Below are positions 38,904-47,232 of a stretch of DNA of 64,000 nucleotides, in pieces. The notes under the pieces were generated by a model. The model did not search any database, was not told where the DNA came from, and worked only from the letters and a program-made list of their open reading frames with translations. A program made the position numbers and the translations under genes. Position 1 is the first letter of the stretch, and each line of letters begins with the position of its first letter. The DNA comes from DASQUK01 sp963813485 (GTDB lineage: Bacteria > Actinomycetota > Acidimicrobiia > Acidimicrobiales > VFJN01), in contig CAWEZE010000013.1 of NCBI GenBank assembly GCA_963813485.1, positions 124,001 to 188,000 of the forward strand, in the 5' to 3' direction.

Positions 38904-38972
38904 CGCCGCCGTGCCTGCCTCACGGGCGGTGGTGCGCTGCCCGCACGGGGTGGCTTCCGTCGACCGGGTCGA

Positions 38973-39200
38973 TCAGTGCTGGCGGGGGACGATCACCGAG
39001 TCGATGCTGCCGCGGCCGCGGTACCGGCCGGTCTCGATGTCCTCGTCCCAGCGGGCACCGCACGCCTCACAGGTGCACGAGTCGATGTGCAACGAGCCGA
39101 TGTAGAGCCGTTCGACCTGGTAGGCGTGGCAGAAGGGGCATTGAAGGTGCCCGCAGTCGTCGTCATCCATCCGGTCGTTGCCTGTCCCCCTGTCGGACAT
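38973..39200 (-). CDS. Small zinc-ribbon protein
   Basis: 75 aa if started at ATG 39200 (65 aa from ATG 39170, also possible). Two knuckles, CPFC (Cys21, Cys24) and CEAC (Cys44, Cys47), flank HAYQVERLYIGSLHIDS, so it is a single zinc ribbon. The acidic N-terminus reads MDDDDCGH in the shorter form. The tail is polar and charged. Function is unknown. It is divergent from the crotonase gene and shares an upstream region with two small palindromes. Confidence 0.65.
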   Translation of the reverse strand: MSDRGTGNDRMDDDDCGHLQCPFCHAYQVERLYIGSLHIDSCTCEACGARWDEDIETGRYRGRGSIDSVIVPRQH

Positions 39201-39261
39201 GGTCTGTCCCATGACCACCCGCATCCTTCGGTTCGACCACCTCACGATACCGAAGGTTTCG

Positions 39262-39297
39262 CCGAATTTCGGCCTGCGGCGCCTCACGCAACGTGAG
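39262..39297. promoter_or_regulatory. Two small palindromes in the divergent promoter region
   Basis: CCGAATTTCGG (39262-39272) is a perfect odd palindrome, and CTCACG-CAA-CGTGAG (39283-39297) a 6-bp inverted repeat. Both lie between the small zinc-ribbon gene (minus) and the crotonase gene (plus). They may be operators. No known motif was recognised. Confidence 0.35.
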
Positions 39298-39343
39298 ATG
39301 GAGCTATTCATGCAGTCAGAGTGCGATGACTAGGGTGAACACC

Positions 39344-40159
39344 ATGAGCGAGCGAGCCCCGAGCGGGACGACCGAAGGCCAGGAACCGCGAGCAACGCCC
39401 GTCGAGCTCGAGCACCGCGGTCGGTGTGCCGTCATCAGGATCAATCGGCCCGAGGCCCGCAACGCCGTCAACGGTGCGGTGGCCCAGGGCATCGAGGGCG
39501 CGATCGACAAGCTCGAGGCCGACGACGACGTCTGGGTCGGGATCGTCACCGGTGTGCCCCCGGTGTTCTCCGCCGGTGCCGACCTCAAGGAGATCAACGC
39601 CGGCAATGGCGCCAGCCTCCAGACCGAGCGGGGCGGCTTCGCCGGCATCGTCCAGCGCGATCGGACCAAGCCGCTGATCGCTGCCGTCGACGGACCCGCC
39701 CTCGCGGGCGGTACGGAGATCGTCCTGGCGTGCGACCTGGTGGTGGCGTCGACCAACGCGACCTTCGGCATCCCCGAGGTCAAGCGGTCGCTCGTCGCCG
39801 GCGCCGGCGGCCTGTTCCGGCTGGGCCGCAAGCTCCCGTTCAACATCGCGATGGAGCTGGCGCTCACCGGCGACCCCATCACCGCCGAACTGGCCTATCA
39901 GCACGGTCTCGTCAACCGGCTGGTCGAGCCCGGGCAGGCTCTCGATGCCGCGCTGGCCCTGGCCGAGCAGATCTGCGCCAACGCCCCCCTTGCCGTCCGC
40001 GCCAGCCGCAAGGTCGTGGTCGAGGCGACACAGGCACCCGACGAGGTGGGCTGGAAGATGTCGGTGGACGGCATGGCCGAGGCGGTCAAGAGCGAGGACT
40101 TCCGCGAGGGCCTCACCGCGTTCATCGAGAAACGACCGCCCCAGTGGAAGGGGCGCTAG
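39344..40159 (+). CDS. Enoyl-CoA hydratase/isomerase (crotonase) family protein
   Basis: 271 aa from ATG 39344, with AGGGTG six bases upstream; ATG 39326 is an alternative. It has the crotonase fold: IRINRPEARNAVNGAVAQGI, the oxyanion-hole segment VFSAGADLKEINAG and AAVDGPALAGGTEIVLACDL, with Glu in GIPEVKRSLVAGAGGLFRLG. It hydrates or isomerises acyl-CoA in fatty-acid or steroid side-chain oxidation. Its first residues, MSERAPSG, look like the mini-ORF peptide family, as if a linker had fused to the gene. Its stop overlaps the convergent Nudix gene by four bases. Confidence 0.9.
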   Translation: MSERAPSGTTEGQEPRATPVELEHRGRCAVIRINRPEARNAVNGAVAQGIEGAIDKLEADDDVWVGIVTGVPPVFSAGADLKEINAGNGASLQTERGGFAGIVQRDRTKPLIAAVDGPALAGGTEIVLACDLVVASTNATFGIPEVKRSLVAGAGGLFRLGRKLPFNIAMELALTGDPITAELAYQHGLVNRLVEPGQALDAALALAEQICANAPLAVRASRKVVVEATQAPDEVGWKMSVDGMAEAVKSEDFREGLTAFIEKRPPQWKGR

Positions 40160-40590
40160 CAGGCCCTCTGCGGCTGGATGACCGGCAGCACGCGGTGCGT
40201 CCTGAGGAAGTCGGCTAAGCCGTCGACCAGCGGCCACGTGGGCACCTCGGCGAGTGGGACCCAGGCGACGTCGCCGGCGTCGTCACCCGCGATGGCACGC
40301 TCGGGCGGGTCGAGCACCGTGACCAGGAAGTCGAGGATCACGTAGTGGTGCCCGTCACCGATCCTCTCGGCCCAGCCGACGAAGTCGCCACAGGTCGCCC
40401 GCAGTCCCGTCTCCTCGCGTAGCTCGCGGACGACCGCGCCACTCACCGTCTCTCCGGGCTCGACCCGTCCGCCCGGCACCGACCACCGACCCGATCCGGG
40501 ACCCACGGCCCGCCGCACCAGGAGCAGCCGGTCGTTGACGACCGCCACCGCACCCGCGCACACCTCTGGTCGCGGCGCAGTCACGCCCAT
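40156..40590 (-). CDS. Nudix hydrolase
   Basis: 144 aa from ATG 40590, overlapping the upstream stop (TGATG). The Nudix box is complete: GGRVEPGETVSGAVVRELRE, then ETGLRA. It hydrolyses a nucleoside diphosphate linked to another group. RWSVPGGRVEPGE resembles MutT and ADP-ribose types, but the substrate is unknown. It is coupled to the GNAT gene, forming a short operon with the two genes before that. Confidence 0.92.
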   Translation of the reverse strand: MGVTAPRPEVCAGAVAVVNDRLLLVRRAVGPGSGRWSVPGGRVEPGETVSGAVVRELREETGLRATCGDFVGWAERIGDGHHYVILDFLVTVLDPPERAIAGDDAGDVAWVPLAEVPTWPLVDGLADFLRTHRVLPVIQPQRAC

Positions 40591-41096
40591 CAGGAAAGCC
40601 GTCGGTGCACCACGATCGCCCGGGCTACCAGTCCGAACGACTCGAAGAAGTTCTTGGTGTGCCGATCGCCCGGCAGGGCCAGGCTGTCGACCCCGAAGCA
40701 ACCCCGGACGCGGCACCAGTCGATCAGGTGGTTCATGAGCGTCTCGCCCACGCCCACCGCGCGGGCGTCCGGGTCGACGTAGATGTCCTCGATCACGCCC
40801 AACAGCCCGCCATCGAGCAGCTTCTCGATCCGCACCACGCCGTAGCCGACCACCACCCCGTCGAGCGTCCCCACCGCCACCTCGTGGTCGGGCGACTCCA
40901 GGGCCGAACGCAGCGCTGCCTCCTGCGGTGCCGGTCGTCCCTCGCGGCGCGCCCACAGGGCCCCACCCTTCTGGCCCAGCTTCTCCTCGGTGGCGGCGCG
41001 GGCCAGCGCCACCACGTGAGGGATGTCCTCCCCGACGGCGGTGCGGGCTGCCTCCTCCGGCGCGGTGCCCGGGGGACGCTCCGGCGCGGCCGTCAT
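40590..41096 (-). CDS. GNAT-family N-acetyltransferase
   Basis: 168 aa from ATG 41096. The acetyl-CoA site is in IEDIYVDPDARAVGVGETLM, where RAVGVGETL stands for the usual Q/RxxGxG/A, followed by LIDWCRVRGC and FFESFGLVARAIV. The acceptor is unknown. The start codon overlaps the stop of a 27-codon mini-ORF (ATGA), which itself starts on the stop of the upstream gene. The N-terminal 25 residues are low in conservation. Confidence 0.88.
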   Translation of the reverse strand: MTAAPERPPGTAPEEAARTAVGEDIPHVVALARAATEEKLGQKGGALWARREGRPAPQEAALRSALESPDHEVAVGTLDGVVVGYGVVRIEKLLDGGLLGVIEDIYVDPDARAVGVGETLMNHLIDWCRVRGCFGVDSLALPGDRHTKNFFESFGLVARAIVVHRRLS

Positions 41097-41176
41097 GAAG
41101 CAGACTCGACTCGGCCGTAGGCCGAGGCCGCTTCGTGCCTCCGGCGGAGGGGGGCGGACGGGCGTAGCCGGCTCAT
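41093..41176 (-). repeat. Bridging mini-ORF (MSRLRP family), 27 codons
   Basis: ATG 41176 overlaps the stop of the upstream gene (ATGA), and TGA 41095-41093 overlaps the GNAT ATG (ATGA). The frame starts MSRLRPSAPLRRR and ends GRVESAS. Related DNA, with CCGGCTNCGCCC at the start and CGAGTCGA near the end, occurs at 47230-47304 and 56839-56910, also exactly between two genes. The DNA contains CTCGGCC-GTA-GGCCGAG, a 7-bp hairpin. Confidence 0.5.
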
Positions 41177-41754
41177 GATTGGAGTTGGGCGACCTTGTTG
41201 AGGATCGTCTTGCGGCCGCGGTGTGCCGCCTCGTACGCCCGGACCGCCTCGAGCTCGTCGAGCGTCAGGCCGGGCAGCCGGGTCACCACCTGCGAGGCCG
41301 ACAGGCTGTCGTAGTCGGTGATGGCGAGGTCAGCGACGTCGGGGCCGGGCTCAGCCGGATGGGCCGTGGCGGCCGGAGACCGGTTCGACCGGGCGACCGG
41401 GCGTTCGGGAGCAGGCGCGTCGGCGCCGTCGCCACTGCGATCGTTGTCGTCGCCGGGCAGCACACCGAACGCCCGCAGGAGCGCGGTGGTCTGCTCCTCG
41501 AAACCCGCCAGGCGGCGTCGCACTTCGGCCTCGCCCTGACGAACCGCGAACTGGCCGAAGAGTCGGGCGTTGCGCGTGTGGACACGACCCTGCTCGGCAA
41601 GCTTGGGCAGCAGCGTCGGCGCCTCGAAGAAGAGCCCAATGGGTACGTAGACGAGCAGGTCGACGAGCTGGTCAGCCGGCGTCCTGTCATCGTTCTCGGT
41701 CACAAGACGATCCTCCCAGGCGAGAAGGCGAGCGGCCAGCCGGGCCCGACTCAC
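41173..41754 (-). CDS. Actinobacterial conserved protein, lipid droplet-associated protein-like
   Basis: 193 aa from GTG 41754, overlapping the DUF4193 stop (GTGA). An amphipathic/hydrophobic segment, LVDLLVYVPIGLFFEAPTLL, lies near the N-terminus, followed by RNARLFGQFAVRQGEAEVRR. A Pro/Ala-rich linker leads to a C-terminal block, YDSLSASQVVTRLPGLTLDE, then LEAVRAYEAAHRGRKTIL. Similar actinobacterial proteins are annotated as lipid droplet-associated. The C-terminal block is a recurrent small helical module. Membrane-surface association is inferred. Confidence 0.72.
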   Translation of the reverse strand: MSRARLAARLLAWEDRLVTENDDRTPADQLVDLLVYVPIGLFFEAPTLLPKLAEQGRVHTRNARLFGQFAVRQGEAEVRRRLAGFEEQTTALLRAFGVLPGDDNDRSGDGADAPAPERPVARSNRSPAATAHPAEPGPDVADLAITDYDSLSASQVVTRLPGLTLDELEAVRAYEAAHRGRKTILNKVAQLQS

Positions 41755-42266
41755 ACACAGTCGGTGCAGAGCATCAGGTCTGGGTCGGCGAGCTGGCTCG
41801 GGTGCTTGACCAGGAAGCAGGACTGGCAGACGAACTCGCCGGGCCGCTTGGGCTGGATACGCCCCGTCCCATCGCCCCGCTCATCGGTCTCCGGTTGCTC
41901 CTCGTCGTCTTCCTCCTCGCCGTCGTCCGGTTGTGCGGCGATGCGGTCCTTGAGGATGGTGTCGAGGTCGGCCTCGACGTCGTCGGGGTCGACGTCGTCG
42001 TCGTCCTCTTCCTCTTCCTCGTCGTCGGAGCGGCGCGTCTTGGTGGCGGTCGCCTTCGCCTTGGGCGCGGGCTCGAGCGCGACGTCCTCTTCCTCGTCGT
42101 CGAGCTCCTCGAACTCCTCGTCGTCCGCGACATCGTCCTCGTCGGCGACGAGGGCCTCGTCGAGATCTTCGGGCTCGGCCGCGAACTCTGGTTCTTCTTC
42201 CTCTTCTTCGTCGTCGTCGACTTTTTCGGCGTCGAGTTCTTGGTCTTGGATCTCTTCGTCAGACAT
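41751..42266 (-). CDS. DUF4193 family acidic protein with zinc-ribbon C-terminus
   Basis: 171 aa from ATG 42266. Residues 1-125 are extremely acidic (runs such as DDDEEEEEEPEF and DDEEEEEDDDDV). The C-terminal 45 residues carry the DUF4193 signature LDTILKDRIAA, then RPGEFVCQSCFLVKHPSQLA and LCTDCV, a four-cysteine ribbon. Function is unknown across actinobacteria. The long acidic arm is an expansion relative to the usual ~100-aa proteins. A CRP-like palindrome lies 170 bases upstream. Confidence 0.85.
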   Translation of the reverse strand: MSDEEIQDQELDAEKVDDDEEEEEEPEFAAEPEDLDEALVADEDDVADDEEFEELDDEEEDVALEPAPKAKATATKTRRSDDEEEEEDDDDVDPDDVEADLDTILKDRIAAQPDDGEEEDDEEQPETDERGDGTGRIQPKRPGEFVCQSCFLVKHPSQLADPDLMLCTDCV

Positions 42267-42433
42267 CGGGTCCCTTCACCATGCGGCCCAGCGCGGCCGG
42301 ATCATAGGCACGCCGCTCAACACACCGAGAGTCGGCGATATGCCCGGGTGCTGGGAGTGCCGGCCCTGGCGGTCGACCTGTTCAGAGGGGTCCGCGCGGC
42401 GGGTCAGGGTATCGACCGGTGGCACTACGCGTT

Positions 42434-42449
42434 AGTGACAGTGGTCACA
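42434..42449. promoter_or_regulatory. CRP-like palindrome (AGTGA-N6-TCACA)
   Basis: AGTGACAGTGGTCACA differs from the consensus TGTGAN6TCACA at one position. It lies between the double-ThyX gene and the DUF4193 gene, 168 bases upstream of the latter. CRP homologues with this motif are known in actinobacteria. A class III nucleotide cyclase is encoded at 51649-53721, but no crp gene is in the window. Confidence 0.4.
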
Positions 42450-42482
42450 CCAACGGCGGTCCGGCAACCGGGCGAGGGGTCC

Positions 42483-44093
42483 CTATCGGGACGCGCGACG
42501 CTGCTCGGCGTGCCGCTCGGAGGTGAGGCGCTCCAGTTCGGGCTCCGGGGAGTGGTCCGCGAACCGCATCGCCTCGGCCACGGCCCGATGGCCCGCCTGC
42601 TCAGCGATCAGCCGGTGCATCTGCTGGGCGACGACGCGGTACGCGGGATGGCCCTGTGGCGTGGTGCGGAGCTCGATGAGGTGCATGGCCTCGCGGGCGT
42701 TCATCTCCATGACGAAGCGGATCCGGTACGCCAGCGACACCGCGTAGGGCGCCTGCACCGGGAACGGGTCGGCCAAGGCGTCGTGCAGGGCTGCCGAGCG
42801 TTCCATCGCCTCGTCGAACGTGGCGGTCAGGCCCGCGAGGTCGACGGTCTCGGGCCTGGTGTAGCCGTGACGGGGCGACAGCGGTTGCCATTCGATCGTG
42901 AGCAGGCGGTGCCGTTGGAGATCGCGAAAGGCGCCGTAGTCCGCCAGGACGTCGAACCTGTAGCTGGGCCGCTCGAACGCCCGGCCGGGCCGGTGGCGCC
43001 GGTTGCTGCGTTCGCCCACGTAGGTCCGCACCACGGCCAGTCGCTCGTCGACCGACATGGCGCGCACCCGGGACTCGATCTCGGCGTCGGACAGCTGGGT
43101 GTAGGGGTAGAGCATCGAGGCGACGAGCTTGACCTCGGCGTCGGGGTCGAAGTCGACCAGGCGAACGCTCGGCGCCGCGTCGCCGCCGGCTGCCGCGTCG
43201 GGGAACAGCCGGGCCGCCAGTTCCTCCATCTGCATGCGGTTTCCAGCCAGGTACGTGCTGGCGGCCACACCCCGATCGGTGAGGTCCACGCGCTTGAGGA
43301 AGCTGGGGATCACCTTGCGCAGCTCGGTGAGCATGAGGTCGGCGTAGTTGCGGGCCTCGGGCAGGGGGTGGGCACGCATGCGCAGCAACAGGGCCTCGTA
43401 CGCCTGGCCGGTGCCGTAGATGCCTAGGTTCGACAGCGAGGCGGCCGGCAGCACGCCGCGCACGGCGTCGAGCGCTTTGGCCTTTAGGGCCTGCCGGTAG
43501 ATGAAGTCGCTGTCCGCCGGATCCTTGGGGAAGCGGTCGCGGAAGAAGTCCGTCATCATCGATGCCAGCTCGCCGTACGTGTCGAACAGGCGGTCGATGT
43601 CGCCCACGTAGCGCAGCCCCAGGTGGCTTCCGAGCACCGCCGGGTCGCGGTGGTAGCGGTAGCGGCCACCGATGCGGGTGTCGTAGGCGATGTAGCGGGT
43701 CGACTGCTCGAGGTACGACATCAGGCGGCCGCGCTCGAGGACCTTGGTCAACAGGTTGGAGGCTTGCTCACACGCCAGGTGCACGCCCCCGAGCTGGGCA
43801 ACGGAGTCGTCGCCATACTCGAGGAACACCCGGTCGTACAGCTCCTCGGCGCGCTGCAGGCCAACGGTGGCGTCGACCGATGCGTCGCCGGCGATGTCGA
43901 GGTCGCCGACGAACTCGTCGAGGAACAGCCGGCGCAGGCTCTTGGGCGAACGGGAGTAGCGGGCGAACAGGGCCCCCTTCACGACCTCAGGCAGGTTGAC
44001 CAGCGCAAACACGGGCCCGTCGAGGTTGGTGAAGTACCGCCTCAGGACGTCGGCCTCGGCGGGGGTGAAGTCCTCGCTGACGTAGACAGTCAT
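42483..44093 (-). CDS. Double-ThyX-domain FAD-dependent thymidylate synthase-like protein
   Basis: 536 aa from ATG 44093, about twice the length of ThyX. Two ThyX-like halves are visible. The first contains RLMSYLEQSTRYIAYDTRIG (about 125-145). The second contains FRDLQRHRLLTIEWQPLSPR, where RHRLLT is reminiscent of the ThyX motif RHRxxS but without its serine. ThyX makes dTMP from dUMP with FAD and methylene-tetrahydrofolate. Neither half keeps the full signature, so catalysis is doubtful. Such tandem proteins occur in several actinobacteria and are uncharacterised. No Shine-Dalgarno is seen. Confidence 0.78.
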   Translation of the reverse strand: MTVYVSEDFTPAEADVLRRYFTNLDGPVFALVNLPEVVKGALFARYSRSPKSLRRLFLDEFVGDLDIAGDASVDATVGLQRAEELYDRVFLEYGDDSVAQLGGVHLACEQASNLLTKVLERGRLMSYLEQSTRYIAYDTRIGGRYRYHRDPAVLGSHLGLRYVGDIDRLFDTYGELASMMTDFFRDRFPKDPADSDFIYRQALKAKALDAVRGVLPAASLSNLGIYGTGQAYEALLLRMRAHPLPEARNYADLMLTELRKVIPSFLKRVDLTDRGVAASTYLAGNRMQMEELAARLFPDAAAGGDAAPSVRLVDFDPDAEVKLVASMLYPYTQLSDAEIESRVRAMSVDERLAVVRTYVGERSNRRHRPGRAFERPSYRFDVLADYGAFRDLQRHRLLTIEWQPLSPRHGYTRPETVDLAGLTATFDEAMERSAALHDALADPFPVQAPYAVSLAYRIRFVMEMNAREAMHLIELRTTPQGHPAYRVVAQQMHRLIAEQAGHRAVAEAMRFADHSPEPELERLTSERHAEQRRASR

Positions 44094-44187
44094 AAGGGAG
44101 GCCGATGGTACGGCGGGCGATATTCGCCCCGGCGGATGCTGGCGGCCACCGGCATCGCCTGCGGCAGGGGTGGGCTATCGGCGTTGG

Positions 44188-45408
44188 TCACCCGGCCCGA
44201 CCGGCCGCTCGACGGGTGCCGACCGCCGCCTCCCACTCGGTGCGGGCCAGGCCGACGAGCTCTTGTTCGAGCCACAGGTCGGCCACCGTGAACGCCAGTG
44301 CCTTGGCGCCGTCGATCACCGCCCGGTCGCCCTCGGGCCCACCGGCGAAGCCGGCGAATGCCGGCGTGTGGATGGGCACGCCCAGTGGCGCCACCTGGAT
44401 CATCGGGTGGATCGCCGGCACCTCGTAGCTGACGTTGCCCATGTCGGTACTGCCCACGACCCGACCCGCCGGCGAGGGCGGCCTGACGATGCGGCCCAGC
44501 GCCTCGGCGTTGGCGCGGTATCGCTCGCAGATGGCCTCGTTGTCGAGCATGTCGGCGTAGACGACGTCGCTCCACTCGACGTCCATCTCGCACCCGGCGG
44601 CGTCGGCACCCCCCTGCAGGCACGCGAGGAACCGAGCCTTCAGGCGCTCCAGCCCCGCCAGCTTCGGCGACCGGACCATCCACTGGCTGCGCGCGAAGGC
44701 GGGCACGATGTTCGGCTTGTCGCCGCCGTGGCTGATGATGCCGTGGATCCGCTCGCCGGGAGCGATGTGCTGGCGCAGCGCCGCCACGTTGACGTAGCCG
44801 AGCACGGCGGCGTCGAGCGCATTGCGGCCGCGGTGCGGGTACGCCGCCGCATGCGCCGCCTCGCCCGTGTAGCTGACCGTCACCTCGTGGACTGCGATCA
44901 CGTCCATCGCCAGCAGGTCGGCGTCGGCGGGGTGGACCATGAGGGCGGCGTCGACGCCGGCGAAGGCGCCTGCGTCGATCAGCCGCAGCTTGCCGCCGCC
45001 GCCCTCCTCCGCGGGCGTTCCGATCACGGCCACCCGGCCGCCGAGCTCGTCGGCCAGTGCGGCCGCCGCCAGCCCCGCCCCCAGCCCGGCGGCGGCGATG
45101 ACGTTGTGGCCGCAGGCGTGCCCGATGGCGGGCAGCGCGTCGTACTCGCACAGGACGGCGACAGTCGGACCGGCGGAGCCGGCATGGGCCTCGAACGCGG
45201 TGTCGATGCCCCGCGTGGAGCGGGTGACGCTGAGGCCCTCATCCTCGAGTACCTGAGTCAGCAGGTCGTGGGCGAAGCGTTCCTCGTAGCCCAGCTCGGG
45301 CCGGGCGTGGATCTGGTGGGACAGGTCGACCAGGACGTCGCGGCGCCGGTCGACCTCGGCGGCCAGGCGGGCCTTGGCGTCGGACAGGTCGGTGGCGGGG
45401 CCGTCCAT
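44188..45408 (-). CDS. M20-family amidohydrolase
   Basis: 406 aa from ATG 45408. Metal-site blocks are CEYDALPAIGHACGHNVIAA (His-Ala-Cys-Gly-His), GTPAEEGGGGKLRLIDAGAF and VHPADADL. A dimerisation domain follows (HRGRNALDAAVLGYVNVAAL). It belongs with AbgA/AbgB, N-acyl-amino-acid and AmiA/AmiB (Rv3305c/Rv3306c) amidohydrolases that release an amino acid or aminobenzoate from an acyl amide. The substrate is unknown. It has no visible signal peptide. Confidence 0.9.
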   Translation of the reverse strand: MDGPATDLSDAKARLAAEVDRRRDVLVDLSHQIHARPELGYEERFAHDLLTQVLEDEGLSVTRSTRGIDTAFEAHAGSAGPTVAVLCEYDALPAIGHACGHNVIAAAGLGAGLAAAALADELGGRVAVIGTPAEEGGGGKLRLIDAGAFAGVDAALMVHPADADLLAMDVIAVHEVTVSYTGEAAHAAAYPHRGRNALDAAVLGYVNVAALRQHIAPGERIHGIISHGGDKPNIVPAFARSQWMVRSPKLAGLERLKARFLACLQGGADAAGCEMDVEWSDVVYADMLDNEAICERYRANAEALGRIVRPPSPAGRVVGSTDMGNVSYEVPAIHPMIQVAPLGVPIHTPAFAGFAGGPEGDRAVIDGAKALAFTVADLWLEQELVGLARTEWEAAVGTRRAAGRAG

Positions 45409-45518
45409 CCCGTCACGCTAGTGGGGTGTCGGCGAGGCAATAGGGTCCCCTCGACCGGACTCGAGGCAATGCGGTCCGGGGGCCGGTCCGCAAATCCTCG
45501 AGAGCTCGCAGGCGGTCC

Positions 45519-46508
45519 CTATCGCCTCGGGTGACGGAGGACGATCTTGCCGAGCTGCGCCCCCTGGTGGAGCCGCTCGAGCGCCACTGGATAGTCCTCC
45601 AGGTCGAACACGCCGTCGACCGTGATGGGAAGTCCCTGGGCGACGAGGCGGGTCACGTGGTCGAACTCCGGGTACGAGCCCATGGTCGAGCCGATGATCT
45701 CGATCTGCTTGAAGAACAGGCGCGGCAGGCTCAGCTCCACCGTCTGTCCCGACGTGCCCCCGCACACCACGAGCCGGCCGCCCGGGCGCAGCGCCTTCAC
45801 CGAGCGGTCCCAGGTCGCGGGTCCGACGCTCTCGACCACCACGTCGACCTGCACCGGCCAGTCCGCGTCGGAGGCAAAGGCGTCGGCCGCGCCCAGCTCG
45901 ATGGCCTGCTTGCGCTTGGCCTCGTCGCGTGACGTGGCGTAGACGACCGCACCCACGCGGCGCGCCAGCGCCAGGGCTGCGGTGCTGACCCCGCCGCCGA
46001 TGCCCACCACCAGCACGGACTCGCCGGCGGTCAGGCCGGCGCGGCGAAGCATGCGCCAGGCCGTGAGCGTGGCGAGCGGATAGGCGGCGGACTCCTCCCA
46101 GGGACGGCCGGCGGGCCGGTGCACCACGTTGCGCCCGGGCACCACGAGCAGCTCGCCGTGGCCGCCCCAGCGGTGCTCCCCGACGATCTCGAAGCCGGCG
46201 CCGAGGGGCGAGTCGATGCCGAGCTCCACCACTGCCTCGAGCGGCGCTACCGCCGGGTTGACGACCACCTCGTCGCCCGGCGCCACGTGGCCGACGCCCT
46301 CGCCAACGGCGTCGACGATCCCGGCGACGTCGCAGCCGGGTACGTGCGGAAGCGGGGGCCGCGGCATCCCTCGGGTGAGCCACAGGTCCATGTGATTGAG
46401 GGCCGAGGCGACCGGCCGGACCCGCACCTCCCCTGGGCCGACCACGGGATCGTCGACAACGCCGAAGCGGTACTTGCCGGGCGACTCGTCAAGGATCCAG
46501 GCGTGCAC
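45519..46508 (-). CDS. MDR-superfamily oxidoreductase lacking the structural zinc loop
   Basis: 329 aa from GTG 46508. It shows the MDR pattern: ALNHMDLWLTRGMPRPPLPH, VPGCDVAGIVDAVGEGVGHV, LVVGIGGGVSTAALALARRV (nucleotide fold) and VVVESVGPATWDRSVKALRP. The region that normally holds four zinc-binding cysteines reads NPAVAPLEAVVELGIDS, without any, so the structural zinc is absent as in quinone-reductase and acryloyl-CoA-reductase types. Substrate is unknown. The GTG has no good Shine-Dalgarno, and upstream in-frame codons are not conserved. Confidence 0.85.
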   Translation of the reverse strand: MHAWILDESPGKYRFGVVDDPVVGPGEVRVRPVASALNHMDLWLTRGMPRPPLPHVPGCDVAGIVDAVGEGVGHVAPGDEVVVNPAVAPLEAVVELGIDSPLGAGFEIVGEHRWGGHGELLVVPGRNVVHRPAGRPWEESAAYPLATLTAWRMLRRAGLTAGESVLVVGIGGGVSTAALALARRVGAVVYATSRDEAKRKQAIELGAADAFASDADWPVQVDVVVESVGPATWDRSVKALRPGGRLVVCGGTSGQTVELSLPRLFFKQIEIIGSTMGSYPEFDHVTRLVAQGLPITVDGVFDLEDYPVALERLHQGAQLGKIVLRHPRR

Positions 46509-46614
46509 GGACGCCGAACTTACGACCCTGCGGGGTCTGATTCCGTCGCTTGCTTGTCGCCTCGGCGCTTCCAGCCGCGCCACCACGGGCGCGACCCGCG
46601 GGATCAGCGCTCAC

Positions 46615-47232
46615 TCACACCACGCAGGTCAGCGCATCCGGCTCGATGCGGATCGACAGGTTGGTGGCGACGCCGATCCGTTCACCGTCGAGCCATACTC
46701 CGGTGGGACGGTCGAACTCGATCTGGAACGCCGGGCGCCGGGATTGCTCGATGGCCGGATGCGGGACGTGGCCGCCGACCGCCAGCCGGCGCCGCGCCTT
46801 CAGGCGGTCCGCGACGGTCATCCCCGGCGCCACGACCACCATGTCGAGGAGGCCATCGTTGGGATGCGCACGGGGCGCCACGTCCCAGTCACCCAGGAAC
46901 TCGGCGTTCATGGCCGCCAGTAGGGGCCCCCGCCACCACGACCGGCGCGCCACCAGGTGGGCCACGAACCAGTGCAGCCGTCCGTCCACGAGCACCGCCC
47001 CGAGGTCGACGGGCAGCCGCACGGCGTCGCCCGAGCGGAGCCGTGCCACGTCGCCGCGGCCGCCCAGCGTGCGGCACAGGTCCCCTCCGGCCAGTCCCAG
47101 AGCCGGGGGCGGCTCCCCCGACCGCCGCGCCCGGTCGACGACCCGGCGTGCCTCGGCGTCGCTGTGCACGACCACCCCGTCCTGGGCCAGCGTTCCCGGC
47201 TCCCCCCAGCCCTCGCCCTTCCGGACCGTCAT
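46615..47232 (-). CDS. Diacylglycerol/lipid-kinase-like protein, short actinobacterial form
   Basis: 205 aa from ATG 47232. The C-terminal lipid-kinase domain is clear: HPNDGLLDMVVVAPG, RLAVGGHVPHPAIEQS and GVWLDGERIGVATNLSIRIE. The N-terminal catalytic lobe is much reduced, with only LGLAGGDLCRTLGG where a GGDGT loop would be. Kinase activity is therefore uncertain. An in-frame GTG at 47304 would add 24 residues, but these are encoded by a junction repeat, so ATG 47232 was preferred. It lies directly after helY. Confidence 0.75.
   Translation of the reverse strand: MTVRKGEGWGEPGTLAQDGVVVHSDAEARRVVDRARRSGEPPPALGLAGGDLCRTLGGRGDVARLRSGDAVRLPVDLGAVLVDGRLHWFVAHLVARRSWWRGPLLAAMNAEFLGDWDVAPRAHPNDGLLDMVVVAPGMTVADRLKARRRLAVGGHVPHPAIEQSRRPAFQIEFDRPTGVWLDGERIGVATNLSIRIEPDALTCVV

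Noticed and set aside
46572..46614. Possible 41-codon mini-ORF starting GTG 46614 after the lipid-kinase-like gene
   Set aside because: It begins after the stop rather than on it and runs into the next gene out of frame; it lacks both linker signatures.
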